From positions 1,488,001-1,552,000 of the forward strand of contig OZ234499.1 in the NCBI GenBank assembly GCA_965153455.1: 64,000 bases of DNA, given 5' to 3'. Below, in pieces: positions 34,626-48,132 of the stretch. The position numbers and the translations under genes were made by a program. The stretch comes from Sphagnum compactum. Lineage: Eukaryota; Bryophyta; Sphagnopsida; Sphagnales. Every line of letters starts with the position of its first letter. Position 1 is the first letter of the stretch. The notes under the pieces are model-generated. The model searched no databases. It was given only the letters and a program-made list of their open reading frames with translations, and was not told the origin of the DNA.

Positions 34626-37600
34626 TCCTAGGATTCAATCAAATAATTATAGATTTTACATGTGAAGACAAATCAACATTTTTAATTTTTCAATAACAAC
34701 TTAAAAACTTTATATCAAAGTAGTATATGATAATCAATATCATATACATGATGTTGTGGCTGATGAGACAAATGAAATCATGCATGACACATCTTGGAAT
34801 ATCTAGCCAAGAGGAGATTAAATAAAAAATAATCTAAATGATTATGATTAGGGTTGATTTTCAATATAATGATCCATTATGATGGACTTTTAAAGAATAT
34901 ATGGTGATTACATCCCAATTTAATGTTTTGTTGAACATATAAGTTTGAAGCAATGTTCAACATCTTAACTTTTGTTAAAGGCATACAAACAATTTGGTCA
35001 ACTTCAAATAGACATGTGATTAAAAGAAAAACCCCATGTTTTGCAACTTTATTTTGTGACTAGAAATTGGTCACAAATCACTCTAACAATTAAATCTTCC
35101 ATTAGTTACATAAGTCTAGTTGTTCCCAACATTAATTACAAATAGTGATTCAACATGACATCAACATAGTGCACATGGATGAAGTATACAAGCAATCATA
35201 TATATTTTCCATGTGTTGGCCATATAGTTCTTTATTACTAATTACCATAATTTGCAATTATATTGTTGAACAATTACATGTTGACACATGGCATAGTTTT
35301 AAATTTTCAAAAAAATAAAAATAAAGTAATACAAGTTTAGATCTTGGTCGCATGGCCTAGGCCATGTGGCACTTAGGCTATGCCTACGCTCCAATAACCT
35401 ATGTGGCACCTAATTAAGAAGATCCTATTTCATTTTGGATTTCGCCTTTAACATTGAACTTTTTTGTTAAGGGTATAAATCTTTAGACTAGTTAGTGCCA
35501 TAGGCATCATAATAATTAGTTAGTTACTAATGGTGGACTTACTATCCTTTACCAAAGAGATGAAGCTGATGGGATTAATTAATTCATGTTGATGAGTGGT
35601 TGGTTGTAATCCATCCAATCACATAGGAGATTTCTAGGAAGGATTATGATAAAAACTTATTTTCATGGGGTCAAAGTGGGCCTTGTGTGGTTTTGTGGGA
35701 AAAGGAACATTAAAAGGATGAGTTGAGGACTTAAGAGGATTCTATTCCATTCGATTGGGGTATTGTAATTTTGGAGTTTGGGTTATGAGAGTTTTTTCTT
35801 GGAAATGTGTTGTATGTGTAACACTAGAAAAGGGAGAGGAGCGAGGAATTGTATTGCATTTGTGTGTATTTCAATGGAAAATGGTTGAAAGATTCCTAAA
35901 TGTTTTGTGTAAATTTATCCTATTATAAATATAATAGAAGAAGGGAAAGTATAATATATTAATATTATATAGAACTCTATCATGCTTGTGTATTACTTCT
36001 TTTTTTCTATAAATGTTATGTGTTATCTACTCTCTTAATTAGTTTCTAGAATAGGAATTAAGTTATGCCATAGGATGGTAACTACTATTGTATGGCAACA
36101 AAAGGGAGGTAACTTGGATATTGGAGCTTTAAGGGAAGTGAAAGAGTGTTATAGATGGTAGGCAACAAATCTAGATGGTATGTAGGCACTACAAATGATA
36201 GACAACATCTCCAAAGGGTTTATAGACATTGTAGAGGTAGCAGACGGCTGAGGCCTATAGACCCCCCCTCCCCCTAGGCTAGAATAATTATGCTTGAAGA
36301 TATTTTGGAGGTTTTAGAAGGTACTCATTTTCCAGCCCTCCCTTCACTTACATTTGTTTATATGTTGAACTACCCTACCAAGTTTCACTAGTTGGATTAG
36401 TGACACATATAGATGGTAGGATTATTATCTGAATAGAAATCATTTCTTTCTATTTATTCATTACCTTCTATATGAACTATGATCTATTATTATTTGAATA
36501 ATTATAACAAAGTTAATAAATGATAGTAACTATTTTGGAAGGTAGAAGTAACTTGCATTTGATTTCCTTGACATTGCCTTCATGAGAATGGTAATGTTTG
36601 GGGATCACATTTTTTCCCTTTTACATTTTTTATTTGCTCATCTCAAATGGCACTTCCATTTTGATGTTTCTTTTAATATTTATAACGGTGCATTTCATTA
36701 CATAGTTTAGAAGATTAAGATGGAACACAAACCATATTGGATAAACATTTTAATCGCAAACTAATTGTAATCTAATCACAACCTAGTCACAACTATTACT
36801 TACTAGCAATTACTTACCTACTTACCTATTTAATTATTTCCTAATTACCTACCTAACCTAAAGGGCCATTCACACCTGATGTTAACTAAGTGAAACTTAG
36901 TGGTACGAAACTTAAATGAAATAGGGCATTCACATATGGTATGTTAGGTAATGTGAAATCTAAGGTGGTTGCTTTACTAGCAATGCATGTTAACATAATG
37001 TTACTACTGCCAAACCTATGTAATTTCCTAGATTTGTGATTCAAAATTTTTTGTTACATAAAATTGTCGAAAATGGCCAAATAATTAAATGTTAAGTTAT
37101 TTACCCCCTAACCCCTTTTCATCCTTGTGCCCAAGCTTCATGGATGCAACATGATGTTGCAAGAGTTTCTTGCAAGAAACACACATAAGGAGCACAAAAT
37201 GTGTTGAAAATTTTGTTTCTAAAATGTTCCATAAAGTTTAGTTTTAAAATGTCTGTGTTGTCTAATTCTATAAGTGAATGACTACAAAGAAAAGTGTGAT
37301 GGAGTCGTTTAGAAGCACAATGTCATGTTTCAAATATGGGACAAAATTTCAAGAACATAAGCCTTCTTGAATCTGTGTCTTCCATCTTCAAGCACTACTT
37401 CATGCTTCACATTTACTTCAATCATGTTTCACTCAAAGAATTTTGCATAGAAATAAAATAAATACATCAGATTTGAACAAATTGCTGCTACACATTGCAA
37501 TCAAATAATGTTGCACATAAGACAAAACACACAATACATACCTTATGGAATTGTTGTTACAAATGCAAACTAAAAAAATTTAGCATGGTTGTTTAACATT
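34626..37600. other. Long AT-rich intergenic stretch
   Basis: No open frame of note. A perfect 16-bp palindrome CATGGCCTAGGCCATG sits at 35351-35366. Nothing else is recognised. Confidence 0.5.
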
Positions 37601-38140
37601 ATTACCTCACAATGTTGAAGGAATTTCAACAAACAAGACTAACAAAGGCAAGAAGAACCAAACTCCACATTCACTTTCAAAGGAAATCCAATCCAAGAAA
37701 CCTTGCCAATTAATTGGGAGCATGTAGAAGTTTTTACATTGGTTGAAGCAATGAAACATGAACATATTGATGTTCTTGATGAAGTAAACCCTTGTGATCA
37801 ATCCTAAACAAGAATGACAAAGTGGAAAAAGGTCGTTACATGTGTGATGAAAACATGAGGCTTTCAACATGTGAAGAATGGACCCACCTACAAAGATAGG
37901 TGAGTGAGTATTAAGTAGCGACTTTGAGAATTTTTTTGATTACATGGTAGGAACAAGCCGCAACGAAGATTACTAATCATTGAACCCTCAAGAAAAAGTA
38001 ACATTGCATTTGCTTCATCAATACGGCCATGGGATGTGTGACAAGATGCATGAGTTTTTGGGCAAAAGACCAATTTACCAACCTCCTCACGTTAAAGATT
38101 TGATGGGTGACTTGGATGGTGTATACAAACCAACAAAAGG
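37601..38140 (+). pseudogene. Degenerate SANT/trihelix-like DNA-binding gene
   Basis: Read with several stops and frameshifts, the + strand gives a recognisable order: a basic start (KTNKGKKNQ), then WEHVEVFTLVEAMKHEH, TKWKKVVTCVM, GPTYKDR, DFENFFDYMVGTSRNEDY and PQEKVTLHLLHQY, ending CDKMHEFLGKRPIYQPPH. This is the layout of plant Myb/SANT-like or trihelix proteins, some of them tied to PIF/Harbinger-type transposons: a helix with W, then a K-W linker block, then an F-Y block and an F-L-G-x-R-P tail. In-frame stops after CDQS and MKT and a shift after KDR show that it is dead. No transposase is visible alongside it. Identification is by pattern, so moderate confidence. Confidence 0.5.
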
Positions 38141-41100
38141 TTTTACACCATAAGATCCAATAAACTTGAATGGAAATATTAAATATTATATGTCCATGCC
38201 CTCGCCCGCAACACCACATCAATAGTCCCACTCCTAATTTCAAACTAACCAATTCCAAATCAAGAAGGCCCAATGCCAACCCCGCAAATCCCAAAACCCA
38301 ATCCAAGAATTGCAATTCAATTCAAAAAATGAATAGCTTGAAATATAATAAACACCATCGTTCTGGTATTTAATCTTCAAATTATGATAGTGGATGTCAA
38401 TGCTATGAATTTAATAGGTAATTTTGGTGTGAAAATAATGAGGTGCAATTTTTTTTAAAATCAATGTATTTCAAGATTTTGCTTGGACTAAAAATTTGGT
38501 GAATGGTCTCAAAGTTTGTAACAATAATCTTAACTATTTATTTAATTTTTTGTAAAGTTTCGAGGAAATTGGAGCTTAAGTAAATCCCAAAACAAGTTTT
38601 GGTGAAAACATTTTATAGAGTAATTGGAGCATAATTTCCTTGCATTTGAAAATTTGACATAAAATCTGATTTGAATTAAAAGCTTATTCGTGGGTGACAA
38701 AAGAGAAATCAAATTACATTTTCTAGATCATTTTCGTGAAGTTCCAATAAAACACAACATTTGCTTACAATTGGTAACATAGAAAATGTAATTAGGTTTT
38801 TAATTGTTGAATGTTAAAAATTGATTATTATATCAAGGGGTCCAAATGGGCTATAGAGAACCACCTTAGGACATAACTATCGCTTAATTTTCATTGTGTT
38901 AAACGATAACTTAGTGATTTGAGGTTTTTTGAATCAACTTCTACAACAATATTTTTTATGTATTACGTAAACATTTTGAAAAATTTGAAATGAGCTAATA
39001 AGTATTAAATATTGATTTTTATTTGAAAGATCGTCTATTGAGTGCTTAAAACGTTGATTTCACTACTTAAAAGACTTTTTGAATGACTTCAAAATAATAA
39101 TAATAATAATAAATTTAAAAACATTTTTATGGGAAGTCTTTTAGGACCTTCACATATTAACATAATGCAACATCTTTTTGAGTCATAACAATGAAATCAA
39201 ACAAAAAAGTCAATTTGTAAAATATCATTCTAAGAATATTCTACCATTAAGGAGTTCAATCCTTGAATACAACCAAATGATAAACTTATATATGCTAAGA
39301 ATTAGGTATTAAAATTGGGATCATTTAAAAGCCCTAAACTAATTAATGAATTACATCAACTCATTAATTGGTGGGAAATTGTTAATATATATCTAAAAGC
39401 ATTTACATTTTATTTTTATTGTTAAAAATTTGAAGATTAAACATGTTCATTGTTGGGCCAAAATTTGCTTAACCCAATTTTGATTAGGAAGTGTAGGATG
39501 GCTAAATTTTGGGGTTAACCAGAAGGTCTAGGGTTAGGTTAGTGCCTATGACCTTATCCTTGTAAGACTAGATGGGTGGATGGCTTGGTTACGATAATGG
39601 AAAGAATACATTGGCTGGATTAAGATAAGGTTGGATGCATTATCCTTGTCCAACCTTGCCGAACCTACTAAATAAAAAGGTCCGGATGGGGGGGTCAGCT
39701 TCCTAAAAGTTTCTAGCAATTAGGGATCTTGGCATGGTTGGGTGGACCAAAATCTAGCAAAAAAAAAACTTGGCCCAAAGTCCATTTTGCAAGTTTTACA
39801 GTGTGCATAGTGTTGACACATGATGATGACAAAATGATATCTATCCATTCTTTTTTGTAAAATTCCATATGTAATTTGTGCATTGTAGAGGCTAGTGATT
39901 TATATAAGTCTAAAAAATTTAAACTCTAAACACCTTTGTTATTAAATGCTATGGACTTTTAAAAATAAGGTGTGTTTTTTCAACAACCAAAAGTCCACAG
40001 TGTAAACCCTCCAATTCATATGATGTAAAACTCTTTTGCATTGTTTTAATCAATACATTTCCACCTTGAAACCAATTCCGTAAACAAGTTCTAGATCCAT
40101 CATTGAACCAAATTAAAATCCATTAGTTTAATTGCAATTGGCATTACATCATAATTTTTAAATTTCATAGCTCTTGGGATTTTATGTTTTCTACATTAAA
40201 AAAAATTGCACCATGTAAATATTGAAGTCTTATTTGAAAATGAGTCCTTATTAACCAAACCCAACATATGTAATAAAATATAACACTTGCAATCACACCC
40301 ACTACAGAAAAAGTACCCTTGTGACGCCAAAATTCGTCCACCCTACCATGCTAACACCCCTAGGGTTAGTGAAGAAGGTGATGATGGCGTCACCATTGAG
40401 CTTTGAAAAAAGAAAGTTATTGTTAATCGCTCTTCCTTCTTCCTAAATGCATGGGACATGAAGAGATGTAAAGAAGGAGGAATGATGATGATGATGTTTA
40501 TAAAGATGGGGGTGGTGTTTTAGGGCATCATGAGAGGTTGAAAGAGGTGGGAAAGGAAGGAGGTTGGAATATCATGAAGAAGCAAGTTTTTCAAGAAGTA
40601 GTCCAGTCAACATATGTCCTAGAGATTGGAGGCAAGATCCTCAAGTGGTGGGGTGGCAACTACTCAATAGGAGGCGTTCACTATGTATGGTGATTGGAGG
40701 TGAGTGGGAAGGGAGAAAAAAGAGGTACCCGAACCTATTGCTTGAGAAAGGAAGAATATAAAATAAAACAACTTGTTTTAGTTGTGTTGTTAGCGTAGGA
40801 GCAAGAAGATAAGGGCTACCCTTTTGAAAAGACAGGAAAAATCATGAACTAAGGGCGGTTGTCCCATGTGAAGAGGGAGAGACAACGTGTGAAGAGATTT
40901 TTGTGTAAGGTACAAGCTTTTGGAGGTGTTCATAGTTATAGAGCTAAGAAGTGTGGCAATGGAGGACTATAAGGAGGCCAATATTTGGAAATAATTAAGA
41001 ACAAGACGTGGGAGCGCTTGAATTATAAATAATGCATTATACCTTTCTCTTGAAGATGTGAAAATTGAGTGTGCAAGAACTTGTTAGATTGCATGAGAAT

Positions 41101-41519
41101 TAATGTTGAGTGGGTAAAAGGTATCATTAGATTAAGGTTGCAGCTGGGTAAGTGAGTTAAAAAAGGAATTGGTAGAGAAAGAAAGGTTTATTTCCGCAGC
41201 AACTAGGAGAAAGGAAATTATAATTAAGAAACCTAAAGAAAAAGAGTTGTTAGAAGAAGAAGTAGGGTATTATCTGTAGTAGACAAGAAAAGGAACTATA
41301 ATTAGGAAACAAGGAAAAAAATTACTAGGAGAAGGGGTAGCTTGGAATTAATTGGAACCTTTAAAGCAAAACTAAGGAGTAAACGAAATAGAAGTTGAGT
41401 GGTAAATTGTGAATCTTCCCTTTGACAACATCTAAGGGGGTAAAGGGGAAGGACCCAAGTTAAGGTGTTAATGATGCATTAACTTTGCGCTTAACATTCA
41501 TTGACTATTTTTAACAAGT
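38141..41519. other. AT-rich intergenic stretch
   Basis: It contains a short (AAT)n run near 39096-39112 and a frame of 67 codons rich in Asn and Pro (38170-38373) that may be the tail of the SANT-like pseudogene. Nothing else is supported. Confidence 0.4.
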
Positions 41520-41630
41520 CTTATTCATGAAGTTAAATCCCAAAGGGTGGGAAAGGCTACCTAAAACCAACCAATTTCATAGGTATTAGTGTTATGTTGT
41601 GGGGCATGCAATGAAAGCACACTATAATAT
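41520..41630. repeat. Dispersed repeat, copy 1 (with 59890-60000)
   Basis: CATGAAGTTAAATCCCAAAG is followed by GGTGGGAAAGGCTACCT and later by GTTATGTTGTGGGGCATG. It matches 59896 onward in order and orientation. The element type is unknown. Confidence 0.7.
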
Positions 41631-43939
41631 AGACAATTTTAGGGAAAACTAGGTCTACATATAGTATAAAAAGTAGTAACATGTAAGATTTCATTCATTT
41701 TGAAATTTTTTAAAGATCACATGTAGTTAATTTGATATTCAAACATAAAATAAGTTATGAAACCCATAAATATGCAATTGATTGGTAGTTTTATCATTAT
41801 GTAAAAAAACACCAATAATTTTATAAACATTGATTTAGAACCCCTATTTTACAACAAATTTGCATTTTTTATTAATTTTGAAAATCCATCTTTTTAAAGT
41901 AAAATGTAAAAAAACCCTTATCCAATTTACATTTTGAATGGAAGAACATTTTACAACTTAAAAATATCACAATTTTCATCATTATTATAACATAATGTAT
42001 TAACAAATTTTTTGAAAACATTTGATATGAACTTCACAACATGAAAAGAAATTCAGAATTTTTGTGAAGAAGATTTTTTGTCATTGGGTGCAAATTCTTT
42101 TAGGTGTACCAAAATCTTGTCATACTATCACCATTTTCTGTCTTTTCTACCTAATCCTTTTTTACCATGTAAAGACATATTTATGGATGATTATGATGGA
42201 ATTTAGACTTGTAATAGTCTAAAATATAGTCCTTCTAAAATTTTTGACAACTTTTGATTCATTATTTTTTATGGGGATCAAAATTTAGGGTAAAAACAAA
42301 CTGCAGTAAGGACTAAGCCCTTTTAATCCTGTGTGGTACACCTTAAAAGATTTTCACCCCATGGTTGTATTTTTACATCTGCAAAATTTCATGGATAAAC
42401 TACCATTACATATAGTCCTTTATAATCATTTTTGACAATTGCAGCATTGTGACAGAGTTGTTGCAAAGTGAAAATGTACTCCAATTAATAATTAATTTAT
42501 TCATATTTTCTCCAATTTCATTATACAATAATATATTGGGATGTAAACCACCATTAATTTTAAATTTTTGTTACAAAATGTTTCCAAACATCCACCATGA
42601 TATATCAAAGTTCCATAGGTATCAAAAACTATCAAATGACATGACATTAAAAGTCAATAAACTCAAATATGATGAAAATGTTTAAGGATTATAAGTGTAA
42701 CCCATATGCATGTTGAACTATGTCCCATTTTTATAGAGGATCCTTAACAACATCTAATCCATTTACAACCCTTAGTTAGGTCTAGCTTTATTACAGTGGT
42801 GTTTGTGTCCAACATATAATTATAATTATTCCCCGTCCCCAATGTCCATCCATAAACAAGAAAATGTTAAGAGTAGAAATGAAAGACACATTTAAATATC
42901 ATCATATGGGCCAATCATTATGGTTGGCTAATAAAAATAATGTGTAAAAGGTGAAGGACATCAAATTTTATTTACAAGCCCAAATTAAGTTTCACATTAT
43001 TTTATTGATATATTTCATCCAATATATACTATGTATGCCATTTCACTATTGTGGGTGGATAATCAACTTGTTCTAATAATTGAAAATTGACTATGTTTTT
43101 AACAATTTGTTTTACAAGACCGATACCCCTACTTGTAGGACAAGGTCAGCTTCCACATTGACAAAATGAATAATTATTTTTTAAAGATCTATTTTCTTTC
43201 TAAACTAATGGTTATTATAATTTTCATGATTCACAAATTCTACTATGATCACATCATATGAGTAATGACATTGTTCATACCACACTTGTAACTTGCCATA
43301 ACTGTTACAACATTCAACATCTCAATGTCATATTCTCACAAAAATACATTTCAATATTGGAAATATAATTTAAGGATGAAACTACCCCTATGATCATGCA
43401 TATGAAATCCACATGGTTCTTCACCAAATGTGCTTGTGAAGTGATTACATTATAACATCCAAACAATACATTGAATTTTGTAGGGATTTAATTAATCATT
43501 TTTGCCATTTTTTTGCAATTGAATAAAATGAAAATTAAGAGAACTAATGTAGTTTTTGAATTCATTCTAAGATTTGGAACTTACTATTTTCAAAAAACAA
43601 ATTGAGAACCATTCAACAAGTGCGAGTACAGAAATAGGAGTCGAAAACCATGTCAAATAGTGGTGAAAACTGTGAATTATTTTACATTTTTTTTCTTGAC
43701 ATTTTAAAGTTATGTTAATCATTCCAACTTGTGGCAAATGATTAATATGAATGTTGAAGAATTAAAATTAAAAATTCCTTAAATTAAATTTTGGGTTTTG
43801 GTTTCACTAAATGATGTTTGAACTTGAATAGGTGTTGCGTCAGATTATGGTTAATTTTACAAAAGAGTAGATAAAGGACTATTGTAATAACATAATTTTG
43901 ATGGTAAGAAAAGATAGATGATAGTAACCTACTACCCAA
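41631..43939. other. AT-rich intergenic stretch
   Basis: The frame at 42449-42685 (78 codons) has no motif. I see nothing else. Confidence 0.45.
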
Positions 43940-44090
43940 GTTCAAAAAACATAATTAAAAAACTATGGAATTTTAAATTTTTTAAAATTCAAAATATTTT
44001 TAAAATTTCAAAAATATCAAAAGTCCTTTGCCACATGTAAATGGGGTGTAATGTGCATGACATAGAAAACAAAGTTGTAGTTTATGATAT
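43940..44090. repeat. Dispersed repeat, copy 1 (with 56900-57040)
   Basis: An AT-rich run is followed by TCAAAAGTCCTTTGCCACAT and AAATGGGGTGTAATGTGCAT. It corresponds to TCAAAAGTCCTTTACTACAT and AAATGGGGTATAATGTACAT near 56967-57015. The orientation is the same and the identity unknown. Confidence 0.65.
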
Positions 44091-44749
44091 AAGAAATAAG
44101 AACCTAAAATAGTTAACATATTTTGGTATGATTCAAAATTATGATAAATTTTCAAGATGAAAATCAAAATTTGGCAAAATTTACACAATTTGGAAAATTC
44201 ATATTTATTCAACAATGATTAACACAAAATATGTGATATATTGGGGTAACTATATGTATTTTTAATAACAAGTTGTAAAAGATTTCATTCAAAAATTCTT
44301 TCATATGAAAAAATGAAAAAGACTAAAAAAGATTCACAGTCTTTTTGTAAAGTAATCGCGATGACTCCTATCTACGTACTTGCACCCCAACATTGGTTTG
44401 CACCACAATATCCCATGGATTTACAAGTTTGTGCTATGAATTATGGACATGGTTGTGAAAATGGCCACCAAATTTTCACTATGGTTTTTGGTTGTGTTAC
44501 AAGGTGCCACATAAGTATTAATGTTTTTTCTTTAAAATTTTGTGATTTTGGAATCACAAATGTGTGTTATAAAAATTTCAAATTTTAAATTTTATAGATT
44601 TTTAGCAAAATTAGTCAATTTTGCAATAGGGTTTTTTGTTGACCGAAAAAAAATGTTGATTGGTTCCCTTCTCCTTCTTAAATGACACATCTTAATGGCT
44701 ATATCCATCCCAAGAAATTCTTAATTTGGATTTGGAAAGGTCCCTTGAT

Positions 44750-45690
44750 TTAGTCGAAGGACCAATATTTCATAATGTATCATTTTCACCAAAATTCATC
44801 CAAAATTTCACACAACTTGGAAGATCATGTCAATAATGTCACATGGATGTTGTTTTAAAATTAAATCAATAGATAACATAATCATTTTTGGTGTCAAACA
44901 AGAACTACAATCTATGGAAAAGAGGTTGGAAAAATGAACCACCCACACACACATGGAAATTCAACTTATGGAACATGCCTTGCATGGAAAGGCAACAATG
45001 AAGGTGGATGGGATCATAAACTTGGCTTTGCAATTGCACGAATGACAAATGCATGCAATTTTTACTTCAGTAGTCCTACAACCAAACACAATTGTCAACT
45101 CATCATCAAATTGATTCTTGGATGGGAATTGTCCATCCCCATTTGTCATGTGAGCATGTTGATGGCATTCATATTGTGAAAAAACAAAAAGGTGTTGACA
45201 TTAAATTATCAACATTACAACAAGAAAAAAGATTAACCATTTAGTCATGGCTATTCTTGTAATATTTCTAGGCTTCTTATAAAGGTGGGTGCATATATAT
45301 GTGCAATAGCAAGAAGTGGTAACATGATACTTAATATTGGTGAATTGTTGCATTGACATATGACACACAAAGTCTTAATGACTATTTATCTAATTCCAAA
45401 ATAGGCAACCACCAACCCATGGCCACAAATTTTCCTATTTCAATTGATGCATTAATAATACTAGTGCAAGGGAAAAAAATTATTGGTGAACAATGGCTTG
45501 TGGACCTTTTGAAGGGTAAAAATATATTAAGCTTTTTTAGTTTGAAGAGGATTCAATACCTTAAAATAAATAGTAGTATTGAAGGTTGTCCTATTTGGTG
45601 GGTTTGTGAACACGATTGAAAAGAAGGGATAGGTAGAGGCACAGTAAAGAATTATCCATTCCTACATACTAAAGGTGGTTCATTCAATTT
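44750..45690 (+). pseudogene. Roco C-terminal pseudogene copy 1
   Basis: The sequence follows the intact Roco exon 3 from about 32780 to its stop: AAAATTCATCCAAAATTTCA is shared, then CNFYFSSPTTKHNCQLI against CNFYFTTPGTKRNRQLI, then DTQSLNDYLSNSK against DTQSLNDYLPDSK, then EQWLVDLLKGKNIL, FSLKRIQYLKI and WWVCEHD. Frameshifts separate the blocks, and the stop after WWVCEHD is premature. No LRR, Roc or COR sequence accompanies it. Matching 3' flank continues to about 46150. A non-functional partial duplicate of the gene about 12 kb upstream. Confidence 0.88.
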
Positions 45691-46439
45691 AGTTAGATTT
45701 TATATGCCATTATTTGAATTTTATTTGACATAAGTGATACGATATATGTTTGTACATTGTCAATACACAAGGATAAACAATAACATGCATGTAGTTGTGT
45801 TTAATTGTCCAAAAAGTTGAAAGGTGTCCATTGTCAAATAACAATGTCCTTGTCACCAAAGTCAAGCATCCTAAAACAACTGAAGACTTATTTTTATTGA
45901 ACCTTAATTTCACACGCCATAAAATTTTCACTTCAATATCTTTTTGTTAAGTTGGGGAATATAATTAATTAATATCATCTCTAAATTATAGTTTGGTGAT
46001 TTGGAATGAACCACATAACTATCTTTACCATTTATTTCATTGATAAAAAGTTTAGTTTTTAATTTACTGCTATTAGATTGATTTGATAATATAAATGTAA
46101 CATTCAAATTTATAGTAAGTAATGGGAAATGTGTAAAGTAAAATGGAACCCACTAGTTTTTTAAATTTATGAACTACTTTCAAATAATGAAATTTGTTAA
46201 TTAAAGGTTCATTCAAATGAAGTTGAAGGACTATTTCACTTCTTATAAATTACTAACAAAACAAAATGGCACATTGTTGATTGTGACACTTGTTCATCTT
46301 ATATTATTTTACCATTGTGCATCATATTAAAATTTTCATCGTAAAAGGAAAAAAGATGATGATGGAGAAAATTGCATATTCAGTTGTCAAACATCATTGA
46401 TGAGAAAAAAATCAATTTTGTCATAATTTTTTAGTTTCA

Positions 46440-46960
46440 CACATTTTCTTTTCTTTGTAAAGGTCAATGCCCCTGTTGCAATAGGAATCAATAACATGAT
46501 ATTTTACATTGGCAATTTTTGACATGAACTTGTGATAGGTGTAAAATTTTAATAATTAGGTACATGATTCCAAAATAGGTAGTTGTATCCATCCATGATT
46601 GCAAATTTTCTTACTTCACACAAAGCATTAATGGGAGTGCACCAAAAAGGGAAAAAAACGTTGTTCACTAATGGCTTTATGACCCATTTGTAGAAAAAAC
46701 ATATATTATAATTTTGTGGTTGATTATATAGTTCAGTACCTTAAAATAAAAAAGTCGTATCAAAGGTTACATTCTTATTTTATGGGTCTTTCAATTCCAT
46801 AGGAATGCAAGTATAGCTATTGGAGGCACACTTAAGGATTTTCCATTTCAACCGGGTAAAGTGATTTGATGTGATTTACATTCCTAGAATTCAATCAAGT
46901 TGTTATAAACTTTACATGTTAAAAAAATTGAACATTTTTCTTGGGATCAAGATGAAGCCA
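46440..46960 (+). pseudogene. Roco C-terminal pseudogene copy 2 (more decayed)
   Basis: Shared order with Roco exon 3: the region of GTCAATGCCCCTGTTGCAAT, AATAACATGATA, ATTGGCAATTTT, then AATTAGGTACATGATTCCAA, then AATGGCTTTATGACC, TTCAGTACCTTAAAATAAAA, and an end like GATTTTCCATTTCAACC. Every frame is broken. The flank from 46860 (CATTCCTAGAATTCAATCAA) matches 34620 onward, so this pairs with the remnant at 34480-34625. Confidence 0.75.
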
Positions 46961-47740
46961 TTTTGTTTACTCTTCAATATTGTGAAAAAACGTTCAATCC
47001 TAAACCACTGCAAGATAGTGTGCACATTTGTTGTTTGCATTTTTGAATGAATGGTGGTAATTTTTTTCTTTGGACATTAGTTTTTAAAACTTAAAGAAAA
47101 TATTCACAAAGAACTTTGAAATTAAGCCCATATCAATTGGAATAATATTGAAATGGGTGACCTTATAGTAGGTTTAATATATTTGGGCGAACTACATAGA
47201 AATCAACTAGTTAACTTCGCAAATTGGGAAAAAACAATCATTATCCAAATATCAAATAAAGTATTTTCAAGTTCATCAATATTGTATCCTAAAATAGGAT
47301 TTTATACAATAAGAATTCAGCTAGTTTTACAAGGCAAAATTGGATTGGACCCAAGTGGAGATCAACCATAAAACAATTTAGCCAAATTTGGTTACAAAAA
47401 ATGAAAGTAAAAAATTTCAATTATCCTTCTATAATTTTTGCTATCTACTTGAATTTAATATAAAATTTATAATTTTTTTTAAAACCCGAAAAATGCTTAC
47501 CTATTCTTCACCATTTTGAAAAGAAAAGGTACCATATGGCAAATTTCACACCCAAACCACAAAACATTAAAACAACACTTGACCCTAAATGCTTTTCAAA
47601 TTCACCAAATAGTATATGTTAAATACATCCTAAAGTAGCACATGTAAAAGGACTTTCTTTTGGAAAATGAACATTGGTTAGTTACTTAAGTAGCTAGTGT
47701 CAAAGATGTATTTGATGTAGTGGTTTTTTTCTTTTTCATT
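46961..47740. other. Intergenic, nothing recognised
   Basis: AT-rich, with one frame of 72 codons (47153-47371) without motifs. Confidence 0.4.
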
Positions 47741-48090
47741 GTGATTTCATGATGTTGCTAAAGTGGCGATCATTCATTATCATGCATAACACTATTTCTT
47801 CATCTACTATTATTACTAGGGTTGAAGTTAAGAGCAAGAAGCTCATAGGCACAAGTTGCTACAATTTTGGAATTCAATTAAATAGTGTAGAACTTGGATG
47901 TTACATTCGATTGCATCAAGAGATTGATCATCACCATCGATGGCAATTCCCATCACCCACGATTCAAGCAATAGAAGGAGACACAATAGTGGTGAGTTTG
48001 AAGAACAATCTTTCCACTAAAAGCATGAACTTACATCGGCAAGTCTCCATTAGTGTGGTACATGTTTCTATAACAACGTTGTGTTTGTTT
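47740..48090 (+). pseudogene. Multicopper oxidase (ascorbate-oxidase/laccase-like) fragment
   Basis: One frame contains WQFPSPTIQAIEGDTIVVSL and then KNNLSTKSMNLH. This matches the first cupredoxin domain of plant multicopper oxidases (pattern F-P-G-P-T-I, E-G-D-T-V-V-V, N-L, then I-H-W-H-G). These secreted enzymes oxidise ascorbate or phenols using four copper ions. Here the copper-binding I-H-W-H-G has become L-H-R-Q-V, so two ligand-site residues are lost. No further domains follow, and upstream residues match poorly. It is best read as one decayed exon. Could be a chance resemblance, but the run of conserved positions is long. Confidence 0.55.
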
Positions 48091-48132
48091 CAACTTCAAA
48101 ATCGAGGTACAAAACTTCCAAATTTAAGTTAA

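Noticed and set aside
35351-35366. 16-bp palindrome CATGGCCTAGGCCATG
   Set aside because: A palindrome this short, without partners or a nearby gene, does not support a function.
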